From Comamonadaceae bacterium (GTDB lineage Bacteria; Pseudomonadota; Gammaproteobacteria; Burkholderiales; Burkholderiaceae_C), in the NCBI GenBank assembly GCA_013297985.1, contig JAAFIY010000034.1, forward strand, positions 1 through 33,686: DNA of 33,686 nt, read 5' to 3'. The notes under the pieces are model-generated. The model worked only from the letters and a program-made list of their open reading frames with translations, had not been told where the DNA came from and ran no database searches. Below, one piece after another: positions 1 to 8,930 of this stretch. The position numbers and the translations under genes are program-made. Within the stretch, counting starts at the first letter, position 1, and each line of letters begins with the position of its first letter.

Positions 1-9
1 AATGGCAAA

Positions 10-28
10 CCCCCAAGTCTAGTGGGGG
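10..28. other. Small inverted repeat upstream of acs
   Basis: CCCCCA (10-15) and TGGGGG (23-28) form a 6-bp GC stem with a 7-nt loop. Read on the minus strand it is followed by TTT, so it could be a weak terminator for something entering from the right. On the plus strand there is no T run. Bases 29-197 hold no convincing gene. They carry only the acs leader, whose AGGAG at 187-191 is the acs ribosome binding site. Confidence 0.3.
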
Positions 29-197
29 CAAGGGGCGCTACTGTGGCTGATCCGTGAAGCTGTCGGCCATGCCCGCACGGGCGGCAGCAGCACGGCGGGC
101 CAACGCGGTCAGCACGAAGTAAGCGCGTCGCCGCAAAGTGCGCGCCTTCAACGACAGCCGTGCACGGCGGTGCCAATTAATTTCACAGGAGATGTTC

Positions 198-2183
198 ATG
201 GGTGCGATTGAGTCGGTCTTGGTTGAAAACCGTGTCTTCCCGCCAAGCGCACAGGCTTCGGCTGGTGCGCGCATTGCCAGCATGGCGCAATACGACGCGC
301 TGTGCGCTGAGGCCGCGACCGACCTGGAAGGCTTTTGGGCCAAGCGCGCACGTGAGCAGCTCAACTGGACCAAGCCCTTCACCGAGGTGCTCGATGAGTC
401 CAATGCGCCTTTTTACAAGTGGTTTGCCGACGGCGAACTCAACGCGTCAGCCAACTGCCTGGATCGGCACATCGGTACACCCACCGAGAACAAGACCGCC
501 ATCATTTTTGAAGCTGACGGCGGCCAGATCACCACGGTGACTTTCAAGCAGCTGCTGGCCCGAGTCAGCGCCTTTGCCAATGCGCTCAAAGCCCAGGGCG
601 TAAAGAAGGGCGATCGCGTCATCGTCTACATGCCCATGACGATTGAAGGCGTGGTCGCCATGCAGGCCTGTGCTCGCATTGGGGCCACCCATTCGGTGGT
701 GTTTGGCGGCTTTTCTGCCAAGGCACTGCAAGAGCGGGTAATCGATGCAGGCGCGGTGGCCGTGATCACCGCCAACTATCAATTGCGTGGCGGGCGTGAA
801 CTGCCGCTCAAAGCCATCGTCGACGAGGGCATTGCGCTGGGCGGCTGCGACACGCTCAAGTGCGTGCTGGTGTACGAACGCACCGCCACGGCTTGCAATA
901 TGGTGGCGGGGCGAGACATCACCTTCACCCAGGCGCTGGCTGGCCAAAGCGATGTCTGCCCTGCCGAGCCGGTGGGCGCAGAGCACCCGTTGTTCATCTT
1001 GTACACGTCAGGCAGCACCGGCAAGCCCAAGGGCGTGCAGCACAGCACCGGCGGCTATTTGCTGTGGGCCAAGCAGACCATGGAATGGACCTTTGATGTG
1101 CGCGACAGCGACATCTTTTGGTGCACTGCTGACATCGGCTGGATCACTGGGCACACCTATGTGGCCTACGGCCCCTTGGCCGCGGGCACCACCCAGGTGG
1201 TGTTTGAAGGCGTGCCCACGTTCCCGCATGCAGGCCGCTTCTGGGAAATGATTCAGCGCCACAAAGTGAGCATCTTCTACACCGCGCCCACGGCGATTCG
1301 CTCGCTGATCAAAGCCGCTGAGGGAGATGAAAAGGTGCATCCCAAGAACTGGGATTTGTCCACTCTGCGCATCTTGGGTTCGGTGGGCGAGCCCATCAAC
1401 CCCGAAGCCTGGATGTGGTACCACACCCACATTGGCCGTGAGCGCTGCCCCATCGTGGACACCTTCTGGCAAACCGAAACTGGCGGCCACATGATCACCC
1501 CGCTGCCCGGTGCCACGCCCCTGGTGCCAGGTTCGTGCACCTTGCCGCTGCCCGGGATCATGACGGCCATCGTCGATGAAACCGGCAACGAACTGGCGCA
1601 CGGCCAAGGCGGCATTTTGGTGGTCAAGCGCCCTTGGCCCAGCATGATTCGCACCATCTGGGGCGACCCAGAGCGTTTCAAGAAAAGCTATTTCCCGCCG
1701 GAGATGGGCGGCACCATGTATTTGGCGGGCGACGGCGCGGTGCGCAGTGCCGATCGGGCTTATTTCCGCATCACGGGCCGCATTGACGACGTGCTCAACG
1801 TATCAGGCCACCGCCTGGGCACCATGGAAATTGAATCCGCCTTGGTCGGTAAAACGGACTTGGTGGCCGAGGCGGCCGTAGTGGGCCGCCCAGATGATTT
1901 GACGGGCGAAGCCGTCTGTGCTTTCGTGGTCTTGAAGCGCCCGCGCCCGAGTGGCGACGAAGCCAAAAAGATCGCCGTCGAATTGCGCAACTGGGTGGCC
2001 AAAGAAATCGGCCCCATCGCCAAGCCCAAAGACATCCGCTTTGGCGACAACCTGCCCAAAACCCGCAGCGGCAAGATCATGCGCCGCCTGCTGCGCTCAA
2101 TTGCGAAGGGCGAGGCCATCACCCAAGACACGAGCACTTTGGAGAACCCAGCCATCCTCGATCAACTAGGCGAAGCCTATTGA
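198..2183 (+). CDS. acs: Acetyl-CoA synthetase (acetate--CoA ligase, AMP-forming)
   Basis: This cytoplasmic ANL-superfamily enzyme activates acetate to acetyl-CoA through acetyl-AMP. From ATG 198 it is 661 aa, close to the usual 650. That start lies 6 bases after AGGAG (187-191); the in-frame ATG at 192 abuts the site and the one at 138 has none. The P-loop-like [11 protein letters not shown] is at residues 269-279. [10 protein letters not shown], near residue 420, keeps the Trp before Gln that in Acs enzymes narrows the pocket to acetate. The C-terminal TRSGKIMRR contains Lys626, equivalent to the lysine whose reversible acetylation controls Acs. The gene stands alone. Its last 16 bases, stop codon included, are duplicated 157 bp downstream. 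Propionate could be a secondary substrate. The family call is very secure. Confidence 0.96.
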   Translation: MGAIESVLVENRVFPPSAQASAGARIASMAQYDALCAEAATDLEGFWAKRAREQLNWTKPFTEVLDESNAPFYKWFADGELNASANCLDRHIGTPTENKTAIIFEADGGQITTVTFKQLLARVSAFANALKAQGVKKGDRVIVYMPMTIEGVVAMQACARIGATHSVVFGGFSAKALQERVIDAGAVAVITANYQLRGGRELPLKAIVDEGIALGGCDTLKCVLVYERTATACNMVAGRDITFTQALAGQSDVCPAEPVGAEHPLFILYTSGSTGKPKGVQHSTGGYLLWAKQTMEWTFDVRDSDIFWCTADIGWITGHTYVAYGPLAAGTTQVVFEGVPTFPHAGRFWEMIQRHKVSIFYTAPTAIRSLIKAAEGDEKVHPKNWDLSTLRILGSVGEPINPEAWMWYHTHIGRERCPIVDTFWQTETGGHMITPLPGATPLVPGSCTLPLPGIMTAIVDETGNELAHGQGGILVVKRPWPSMIRTIWGDPERFKKSYFPPEMGGTMYLAGDGAVRSADRAYFRITGRIDDVLNVSGHRLGTMEIESALVGKTDLVAEAAVVGRPDDLTGEAVCAFVVLKRPRPSGDEAKKIAVELRNWVAKEIGPIAKPKDIRFGDNLPKTRSGKIMRRLLRSIAKGEAITQDTSTLENPAILDQLGEAY

Positions 2184-2255
2184 TCGAGGATGCAGCGGCA
2201 CCGCGTGCCGATGCTGGCGCCTGCGGGCGCCTTGGCTGGGTTCGGGGCGCACTCA
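2168..2255. repeat. Direct repeat, copy 1 (overlaps the acs 3' end)
   Basis: Bases 2168-2210 are identical over 43 bp to 2325-2367. The repeat begins inside the last codons of acs and contains its stop. It ends in a hairpin, CGGCAC-CGC-GTGCCG (2196-2210). After a 10-bp spacer found only in this copy, 2221-2255 continues as a diverged match to 2368-2402 (27 of 35 identical by hand count). Confidence 0.85.
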
Positions 2256-2282
2256 TGTGGCCGCAGGCCACGTGAGGTGCGC
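2247..2282. other. Long hairpin in the acs 3' flank
   Basis: GCGCAC-TCA-TGTGGCC (2247-2262) pairs with 2266-2282 across a GCA loop. This gives 16 pairs with one bulged G (2276) and one G-T pair. It is enclosed by a second perfect 11-bp inverted repeat, CGCCTTGGCTG (2228-2238) with CAGCCAAGGCG (2319-2329), so the stretch can fold as a nested cruciform or RNA. No T run follows, so it is not a classical terminator. It could protect the acs mRNA 3' end. Confidence 0.6.
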
Positions 2283-2324
2283 ACCAAAACCCCTTTCGCG
2301 CTAAACGAGCCTGGAACGCAGCCA

Positions 2325-2402
2325 AGGCGAAGCCTATTGATCGAGGATGCAGCGGCACCGCGTGCCGCTGCAGGCGCCGTGGTCGGCTCCGCGGCGCAGT
2401 CA
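2325..2402. repeat. Direct repeat, copy 2
   Basis: This is the second copy of the acs-end repeat. It has 43 identical bases (2325-2367) and then 35 diverged bases (2368-2402). It includes a second copy of the final acs codons and stop, out of any gene context. It lacks the 10-bp spacer of copy 1. No gene is visible between 2184 and 2574. Confidence 0.85.
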
Positions 2403-2420
2403 GATCGCCGTTTTGCCGTT

Positions 2421-2460
2421 ACTATCGTTTTGATAGCTGCCTGCGCTGTATTGACGGGCC
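2421..2460 (-). repeat. Palindromic element R1, long form
   Basis: Read on the minus strand it has the long-form layout: GCCCGTCAATA, then GCGCAG, then AGCTATCAAAACGATAG. The stem is CTATC/GATAG. It lies between acs and the cytochrome c gene. At the variable base it has C (GCGCAG) where other copies have T (GCGTAA). The same variable base decides whether one forward reading frame is open (see the copy inside ccoI). Confidence 0.8.
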
Positions 2461-2503
2461 GAAGGCGGCAAAAGCCTAAGCAAGGCTTGGCCCGCAGAAA
2501 AAA

Positions 2504-2524
2504 AAGCCCGCACTCGGCGGGCTT
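2504..2524. terminator. Bidirectional rho-independent terminator
   Basis: AAGCCCGC (2504-2511) and GCGGGCTT (2517-2524) form a perfect 8-bp stem with loop ACTCG. Eight A bases precede the stem on the plus strand, giving a strong U tract for transcripts from the minus-strand cytochrome c gene. On the plus side it is followed by the weaker TTGTTG. It probably serves both acs and the cytochrome. Confidence 0.85.
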
Positions 2525-2574
2525 TGTTGCGTTGGGCTCAGCGGTTTAACCGAGCCCGAGAATGGCTCGGGCGA

Positions 2575-2895
2575 TCAACGCTGCGACATCACCCAAGTGG
2601 CCAGTTGGGTGGCTTCCGCTTCGGTCACTTGCGGGTTGGCGGGCATGGGCACCGGGCCCCACACGCCAGCGCCCCCGGCGCGGATCTTGACCGCCAACTT
2701 GGCCACGGCAGCGCGGTCGTCCTTGTAACGGTTGGCAATGTCTTTGTACGACGGGCCCACCATTTTGCGGTCCACCGCATGGCATGCCATGCAGTTTTTG
2801 GCCTGGGCTAGAGCCGCATCGGCATGGGCTGTGCCAGAAAAACTGCCCACCACACTGGCCAGCGCCACGGTGGCGATCCATGCAGAACGCTTCAT
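2575..2895 (-). CDS. Small periplasmic class I cytochrome c (c-551/c-552 type)
   Basis: This 106-aa precursor begins with a Sec signal peptide (MKRSAWIATVALASVVGSFS, cleavage probably after AHA near residue 24). The mature part is about 82 aa. It has one haem c motif, CMACH, and a later Met in the segment VPMPANP as the likely sixth iron ligand. Length and spacing fit cytochrome c-551/c-552, small electron carriers to terminal oxidases or nitrite reductase. An upstream-extended frame to 3030 exists, but the signal peptide fixes the start at 2895, and a GGAG lies about 11 bases before it. The gene is monocistronic and ends in the terminator at 2504-2524. Given the cbb3 locus 6 kb away it could deliver electrons to CcoP, but that is inference. 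Confidence 0.9.
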   Translation of the reverse strand: MKRSAWIATVALASVVGSFSGTAHADAALAQAKNCMACHAVDRKMVGPSYKDIANRYKDDRAAVAKLAVKIRAGGAGVWGPVPMPANPQVTEAEATQLATWVMSQR

Positions 2896-3063
2896 AAACC
2901 AATTGCTCCAGGGTAGAGAGAAAACTGTTGGGACCCGGTAAGACGAGGTCCCCGTGCCAATCGAAAGTACTAAACCAATCCGATACGATAGCTTTAACGG
3001 CATTCTAGGTCCGCGGGTTGACTGCGTCACCGCTTGCTGCTTGGCACTTCAGAGGGCTCGGAT

Positions 3064-3303
3064 ATGTATTTCTTGGGTTTGGGCTTGCTCTTGCTTGGGC
3101 TGAAGTACTTCCAAATCGGCTCCGTTGCCCTGTGGAGCTGGTGGGTGATTCTGGCGCCCTTTGGCTTGGCTATTTTGTGGTGGGCCTGGGCTGATGGGTC
3201 GGGCTACACCAAGCGCCGGGTGATGGAGCGCGAAAACCAAAAAAAGCTCGACCGCGTTGAAAAGCAAAAAGCGGATCTGGGTATCAAGCCGCGCAAGCGT
3301 TGA
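3064..3303 (+). CDS. TIGR04438-type small Trp-rich membrane protein
   Basis: This is a 79-aa protein. It has an N-terminal hydrophobic half of two short membrane segments rich in Trp (MYFLGLGLLLLGLKYFQI, then WSWWVILAPFGLAILWWAWA) and a charged basic tail (RENQKKLDRVEKQK, ending KPRKR). The layout matches the small tryptophan-rich family that I know as a lineage marker of Comamonadaceae and relatives; its function is unknown. The start at ATG 3064 follows AGAGGG at 3051-3056. Its stop codon overlaps a TTG that could begin the next frame, so it may share a transcript with the phosphatase gene. Confidence 0.8.
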   Translation: MYFLGLGLLLLGLKYFQIGSVALWSWWVILAPFGLAILWWAWADGSGYTKRRVMERENQKKLDRVEKQKADLGIKPRKR

Positions 3304-3311
3304 TTGGCGCC

Positions 3312-4865
3312 ATGCCACACGCCCTGGATCGTCGGCAGTGGTTGCGGCATTCGGGCGCTGCCACGGTGGCTTGGGCGGCAGCCAGCGGGGTGGCGGGTTG
3401 CGCCACCGGGCTGACGGCAGGGCGTGATCCCGCTGAGTTGTACGGACTCGGCGTGGCCTCGGGCCACCCACTGCCCGATCAGGTGGTGTTGTGGACGCGC
3501 TTGCTCGGCACCACCTTGCCCGCTCCCGTGCCGGTGCGCTGGCAAGTGGCCCTGGACGAGGGCTTCACCCGCATCGTGGCGCAAGGCACCGAAACCGCTG
3601 AGCCTGCCTGGGCGCATAGCGTGCACGCCGAGCCCACCGGCTTGCAGCCTGCCACTTGGTACTGGTATCGCTTTGAAGCCCTGGGCACCCGCAGCCCCGT
3701 CGGCCGCACCCGCACAGCGCCTGCTCCAGGGGCTTTGCAGCCCCTGCGCTTGGCCATCACCAGTTGCCAGCGCTACGACGTCGGCCACTTTGGCGCCTGG
3801 CGCCACTTGGCGCGTGAAGACGGGCTCGACTTGGTGGTGTTTCTGGGCGACTACATCTACGAATATGTCTCTGCCGCCACCGCAGTGCGCCCGCACCTGG
3901 GTGGCTTGGTGCGCAGCTTGGCCGACTACCGCCAGCGCTATGCCCAATACAAAACCGACCCGCACTTGCAAGCCGCCCACGCCGCCGTGCCCTGGCTCAT
4001 GGTGTGGGACGACCATGAGGTAGACAACGATTACGCGGCTTGGCAAGGCCAAGACCTCGACCCCGCATTTGCGGCCACGCGCCGTGCGGCCTATCAAGCC
4101 TATTGGGAACACATGCCGTTTCCACGCAGCGTGCGGCCCACCGACGGCCAGATGCGCATCGTGGGCCGCTATGACTGGGGCCAGGTAGCACGCATCATCG
4201 CGGTGGATGACCGCCAGCATCGCGATGTGCAGGTGTGCCCGCGTGCCGGGCGCGGGGGCTCCAACACCGTCACCGCGCGAGCATGCCCTGATTTGTTCCA
4301 GCCCCAGCGCACGCTGCTGGGCGCAGAGCAAGAAGCCTGGCTCGCCCAGCAGTGGGGCAGCCAACACGCCTTTAACCTGTTGGCCCAGCAAACCCTGATG
4401 GCGCGCTGGTCATGGCGCGATCCGGCCGGGCCCGACGGGGGCCAGTTCTGGACCGACGGCTGGGACGGCTACCCCGCCGCCCGCCAACGCTTGCTCGACA
4501 CCGTGGCCCAGCGCCGGGTGCCAGGCTTGGTAGTGCTGGGCGGTGACGTACACGCCAACTACGTGAGCCAAGTCAAGGCTGACTACGCCCGCCCCGAAAG
4601 CGCCACCCTGGGTGCCGAGTTTTGCGGCACCAGCATCACCAGCTTGAGCCTGCCGCAAGAGCGGGTGGACGCCGCCCGCGCCTTTAATCCCCATGTGCAG
4701 TGGGCCCGCACCGATCAGCGCGGCTATGTGCGCCTGGATGTGTCGGCGCAAACGGTGCAGGCGCATTTGCGGGTGGTGGCCGATGCGCGAGACCCCCAAA
4801 CAGCCCTGGCCACCCAAGCCCGCTTTGTGGTGGAAGCGGGTCGCCCCGGCGTTCACGCAGCCTGA
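3312..4865 (+). CDS. PhoD-type alkaline phosphatase/phosphodiesterase, Tat-exported
   Basis: This 517-aa metallophosphatase of the PhoD family releases phosphate from phosphomonoesters or diesters outside the cytoplasm. The N-terminus DRRQWLRHSGAATVAWAAA is a twin-arginine signal. It is followed by VAGC, which could be a lipobox or just a cleavage region. The mature domain opens with GLGVASGHPLPDQVVLWTRL, the PhoD N-domain pattern. Metal-site motifs are FLGDYIYEY (Asp180), WDDHEVDND (233-241) and GGDVH (410-414). ATG 3312 is preferred; the TTG at 3300 would overlap the previous stop and adds only four residues. No phosphate-regulon partners are visible nearby and no Pho box was recognised. 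It runs convergently into the CBS gene with a 16-bp gap. Confidence 0.9.
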   Translation: MPHALDRRQWLRHSGAATVAWAAASGVAGCATGLTAGRDPAELYGLGVASGHPLPDQVVLWTRLLGTTLPAPVPVRWQVALDEGFTRIVAQGTETAEPAWAHSVHAEPTGLQPATWYWYRFEALGTRSPVGRTRTAPAPGALQPLRLAITSCQRYDVGHFGAWRHLAREDGLDLVVFLGDYIYEYVSAATAVRPHLGGLVRSLADYRQRYAQYKTDPHLQAAHAAVPWLMVWDDHEVDNDYAAWQGQDLDPAFAATRRAAYQAYWEHMPFPRSVRPTDGQMRIVGRYDWGQVARIIAVDDRQHRDVQVCPRAGRGGSNTVTARACPDLFQPQRTLLGAEQEAWLAQQWGSQHAFNLLAQQTLMARWSWRDPAGPDGGQFWTDGWDGYPAARQRLLDTVAQRRVPGLVVLGGDVHANYVSQVKADYARPESATLGAEFCGTSITSLSLPQERVDAARAFNPHVQWARTDQRGYVRLDVSAQTVQAHLRVVADARDPQTALATQARFVVEAGRPGVHAA

Positions 4866-4881
4866 CGGGGCAGCGGTCCCA

Positions 4882-5307
4882 TCAGCCCACGGCGGGCTTG
4901 GCAGCGGGCCGTTTGATGAGCTTGAGCACGTCGCGCCAGCTCACAATGCCCACCGGTCGCCCATCGGCATCCACCACGGGGATGCACGAGATTCGGTAGC
5001 CGTTGAACAGCGCCACCGCGTCAAACAAATCGGCATCAGGCCCCAGCGTGACGGGCTTGCGCGTCACCACCAGATGCACGGGGCGATTCAACGTGTTTTC
5101 GTCGTTGACGGTGTAGCGGTTGCTGTCAATGTGCGGGCTTACCCACTTGAGCACATCTCGGTCTGACAGCACACCCACCAGCACGCCGCCGTCTACCACC
5201 AGCAGGTGGTGAAAGCGGTGGGCGTCAAACAGCTCTTTCACGCGGCCCAGCCGGTCATCCAGCGTGACCGTGACCGGGTTGGGCGTCATGAAGGCGCTGA
5301 CTTTCAT
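4882..5307 (-). CDS. CBS-pair domain protein
   Basis: This 141-aa protein consists almost wholly of two CBS domains. The first covers about 8-60 (FMTPNPVTVTLDD, then HHLLVVDGGVLVGVLSDRDVL). The second covers about 75-130 (PVTLGPDADLFDAVALF, then ISCIPVVDADGRPVGIVSWR). CBS pairs bind adenosyl ligands and usually regulate a partner enzyme or channel; no such partner domain is present. The start is uncertain: ATG 5307 gives the protein described. A TTG at 5334 overlaps the ilvD stop and would add nine residues and couple the two genes. It directly follows ilvD on the same strand and is probably co-transcribed. Any link to branched-chain amino acid synthesis is inference. Confidence 0.85.
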   Translation of the reverse strand: MKVSAFMTPNPVTVTLDDRLGRVKELFDAHRFHHLLVVDGGVLVGVLSDRDVLKWVSPHIDSNRYTVNDENTLNRPVHLVVTRKPVTLGPDADLFDAVALFNGYRISCIPVVDADGRPVGIVSWRDVLKLIKRPAAKPAVG

Positions 5308-5330
5308 CGGCGCACGCGGGGCATCAGCCG

Positions 5331-7031
<1,701 letters not shown>

Positions 7032-7132
7032 GGGGCGAACCGATTCAGTGGACTGGGCACCAGCGGGTGAACCAGGGATAAGTATCGCGCAGCCCAGCGG
7101 GCCGCTCCATGCTGCGCGGCACAATCCTGAGC

Positions 7133-7975
7133 ATGTTGGTACACCCCCGCTTTGACCCCGTGGCCCTGCAACTGGGCCCGGTTGCTATCCACTGGTATGG
7201 GCTCACCTACCTGTTGGCGTTTGGCTTGTTCATCTTGCTGGCCCGCATGCGGCTGCAGCATCCACCTTATGCCAGCGCAGTGCCGGGCAGCGGCTTGAGC
7301 ATGACGGCCCGCGATGTCGAAGACCTGTTGTTCTACGGCGTAGTGGGCGTGGTGCTGGGCGGGCGCTTGGGCTACTGCCTGTTTTACAAGCCCGACTACT
7401 ACTTGCAAAACCCTTTGGAGATTTTTGCGGTGTGGCAAGGCGGCATGGCCTTTCATGGCGGCATGTTGGGCGTGATCGTGGCCATGGTGGTGTTTGCGCG
7501 CATGCGGGGTAAGCGGTGGCTGGCGGTGACAGACTTCATAGCGCCTTGCGTGCCCACCGGGCTGGCGGCGGGGCGCTTAGGTAACTTCATCAACGGCGAG
7601 CTATGGGGCCGCGCCAGTGACGGTGGCTATGCATGGCTGATGGCGTTCCCGCAAAGCGGCACGATGGTGCCGCGCCACCCCTCGCAGCTGTACCAACTGG
7701 CGCTTGAAGGGCTGCTGCTGTTTGGCTTCTTGTGGTGGGTGGCACGCGGCACGCGTGGTGCCAATGGCCAACGCGTGGCCCGCCCCTTGGGGCTGGTGTC
7801 GGGCCTGTTCTTGCTGGGCTACGGCGCTCTGCGCTTTGTGGTGGAGTATTTCCGCGAGCCTGATCGCTACCTGGGCTTGCTGGCGGCCAACCTCAGCATG
7901 GGGCAGTGGCTGTGCGTGCCCATGCTGGCAGCAGGCGCGGCGCTGGTGGCTTGGTCGCTGCGGCGCAAGGCGTGA
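7133..7975 (+). CDS. lgt: Prolipoprotein diacylglyceryl transferase
   Basis: This inner-membrane enzyme of 280 aa transfers diacylglycerol from phosphatidylglycerol to the lipobox cysteine of prolipoproteins. Family marks are the N-terminal [12 protein letters not shown], the [11 protein letters not shown] loop (His108), the signature [26 protein letters not shown] and the C-terminal [10 protein letters not shown], with about seven hydrophobic segments. ATG 7133 starts [16 protein letters not shown], the usual Lgt beginning. A CACAAT close upstream could be a -10 element of a short leader. The stop TGA shares its A with the next ATG, so the crotonase gene is translationally coupled to it. Confidence 0.96.
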   Translation: MLVHPRFDPVALQLGPVAIHWYGLTYLLAFGLFILLARMRLQHPPYASAVPGSGLSMTARDVEDLLFYGVVGVVLGGRLGYCLFYKPDYYLQNPLEIFAVWQGGMAFHGGMLGVIVAMVVFARMRGKRWLAVTDFIAPCVPTGLAAGRLGNFINGELWGRASDGGYAWLMAFPQSGTMVPRHPSQLYQLALEGLLLFGFLWWVARGTRGANGQRVARPLGLVSGLFLLGYGALRFVVEYFREPDRYLGLLAANLSMGQWLCVPMLAAGAALVAWSLRRKA

Positions 7976-8784
7976 TGTCGGGCATTGATCTGCAAACCAA
8001 CTGGGCGGGGCTGGCTGGCGTTGCTCGCGTGGTGATTAGCCAGCCCCACAAGCGCAACGCGCTGTCTCGGGCCTTGTGGCAGCAACTGCGCCAAGCCGCT
8101 GACGCCACGGCCGAGCAGGCGCGCGCGGGCAGGGTGCGGGTGGTGGTGCTGCAAGGCGAGGGCGAGCATTTCTGCGCTGGGGGCGATATTGCCGAGTACG
8201 AGCAGTTCCGCTTCAACCCCGCCACCCTGATGCAATTCCACGAGCAAGAGGTGTGGCCCGCGTTGCAAGCCCTGTTGGATCTGCCTGTGCCGCTGGTGGC
8301 CGCCATTGACGGCGCTTGCATGGGCGCGGGGCTTGAACTGGCCTGTTGCGCCGATGTGCGCTGGGCCACCGAACGGGCCCGCTTTGGCGCGCCGATTGCG
8401 CAATTGGGCTTTCCCATGGCCCCGCGCGAGGCGGCGCTGGTGCACGCCCGGTTGGGTGACGCCTGGGCGCGCCGCATGCTGCTGGCCGCCGAAAAGACTA
8501 GTGCGTCTGCCCTGGTGCCCCTGGGTTTTTTGCAGATCGCACCCGCGCCGCTGGCGGCTGAAGGACAGCCCCAACTGGACGAAGCCGCTGCGCTACAAGC
8601 CGCTGTGCGCCAGGCCTGCACCGAGTTGCTTGCCCTGTCACCTTTGGCGGCGCGACTGCACAAAGCCCAGCTGCAGCTGCCGCCCTTGCCCGCCGCGCCC
8701 GCGTCGGCCTACGCCTGGGCTGACCACGCCGAGCACCGCGAAGGCATTGCCGCCTTCTTGCAGCGGCGCACTCCCCGCTTCTGA
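7975..8784 (+). CDS. Enoyl-CoA hydratase/isomerase (crotonase) family protein
   Basis: This is a 269-aa crotonase-fold protein acting on a CoA thioester. The first oxyanion-hole segment is GEGEHFCAGGDIAEYE, near residues 60-75. The second is IDGACMGAGLELACCADVRW, near 105-125, which includes the Glu equivalent to the first catalytic Glu of hydratases. The second hydratase Glu (in FGQPE of the rat enzyme) is not kept: the sequence reads FGAPIAQLG. A plain hydratase is therefore doubtful; an isomerase, lyase or hydrolase activity is possible. ATG 7975 overlaps the lgt stop (TGATG), which decides the start. The frame open from 7906 lies inside lgt and is ignored. It ends at a strong terminator. 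The substrate is unknown. Confidence 0.88.
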   Translation: MSGIDLQTNWAGLAGVARVVISQPHKRNALSRALWQQLRQAADATAEQARAGRVRVVVLQGEGEHFCAGGDIAEYEQFRFNPATLMQFHEQEVWPALQALLDLPVPLVAAIDGACMGAGLELACCADVRWATERARFGAPIAQLGFPMAPREAALVHARLGDAWARRMLLAAEKTSASALVPLGFLQIAPAPLAAEGQPQLDEAAALQAAVRQACTELLALSPLAARLHKAQLQLPPLPAAPASAYAWADHAEHREGIAAFLQRRTPRF

Positions 8785-8806
8785 TGCGCCCACGCGGGCG
8801 CATTTT
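8784..8806 (+). terminator. Rho-independent terminator of the lgt operon
   Basis: ATGCGCCC (8784-8791) and GGGCGCAT (8796-8803) form a perfect 8-bp stem around loop ACGC. The stem is followed by TTTT. It begins on the last base of the crotonase stop codon and isolates that operon from the cbb3 locus. Confidence 0.88.
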
Positions 8807-8838
8807 GGGCGTATGGGGCTGCTGCGCCCACCAATTCA

Positions 8839-8866
8839 GGGTAAGCAGCTATTAAAAATATAGCAA
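8839..8866 (+). repeat. Palindromic element R2, short form
   Basis: GGGTAAGCAGCTATTAAAAA followed by TATAGCAA. The short form lacks the CCCGTCAATA arm. It lies between the terminator of the lgt operon and the FNR box of ccoI. Confidence 0.8.
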
Positions 8867-8882
8867 TCGGCCTGCACGGCCC

Positions 8883-8896
8883 TTGACCCGCGTCAA
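8883..8896. promoter_or_regulatory. FNR-type box upstream of ccoI
   Basis: TTGAC-CCGC-GTCAA is a perfect 5+5 inverted repeat with N4 spacing. It differs from the FNR/ANR consensus TTGAT-N4-ATCAA at only the inner base of each arm. It lies 35 bp before the ccoI start, so the promoter and the site must be close to the gene. It fits oxygen control of the cco locus by the fnr gene of this window. The ORF start at 8883 is simply this TTG. Confidence 0.75.
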
Positions 8897-8930
8897 GGCG
8901 CGGCGCCTGCGGCCGTTCTATGGTGTGCAG

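Noticed and set aside
38-403. Minus-strand frame spanning the acs leader and start
   Set aside because: Most of it is antisense to acs, the rest is low-complexity Ala/Arg, and it has no plausible start signal.
2190-2549. 119-aa plus-strand frame after acs
   Set aside because: It consists of the direct repeat, palindromic element R1 (VLIAACAVLTGR) and the terminator, with no family match or start signal.
3204-4391. 395-aa minus-strand frame opposite the PhoD gene
   Set aside because: Same antisense composition effect; the plus strand encodes a clear phosphatase with all its metal motifs.
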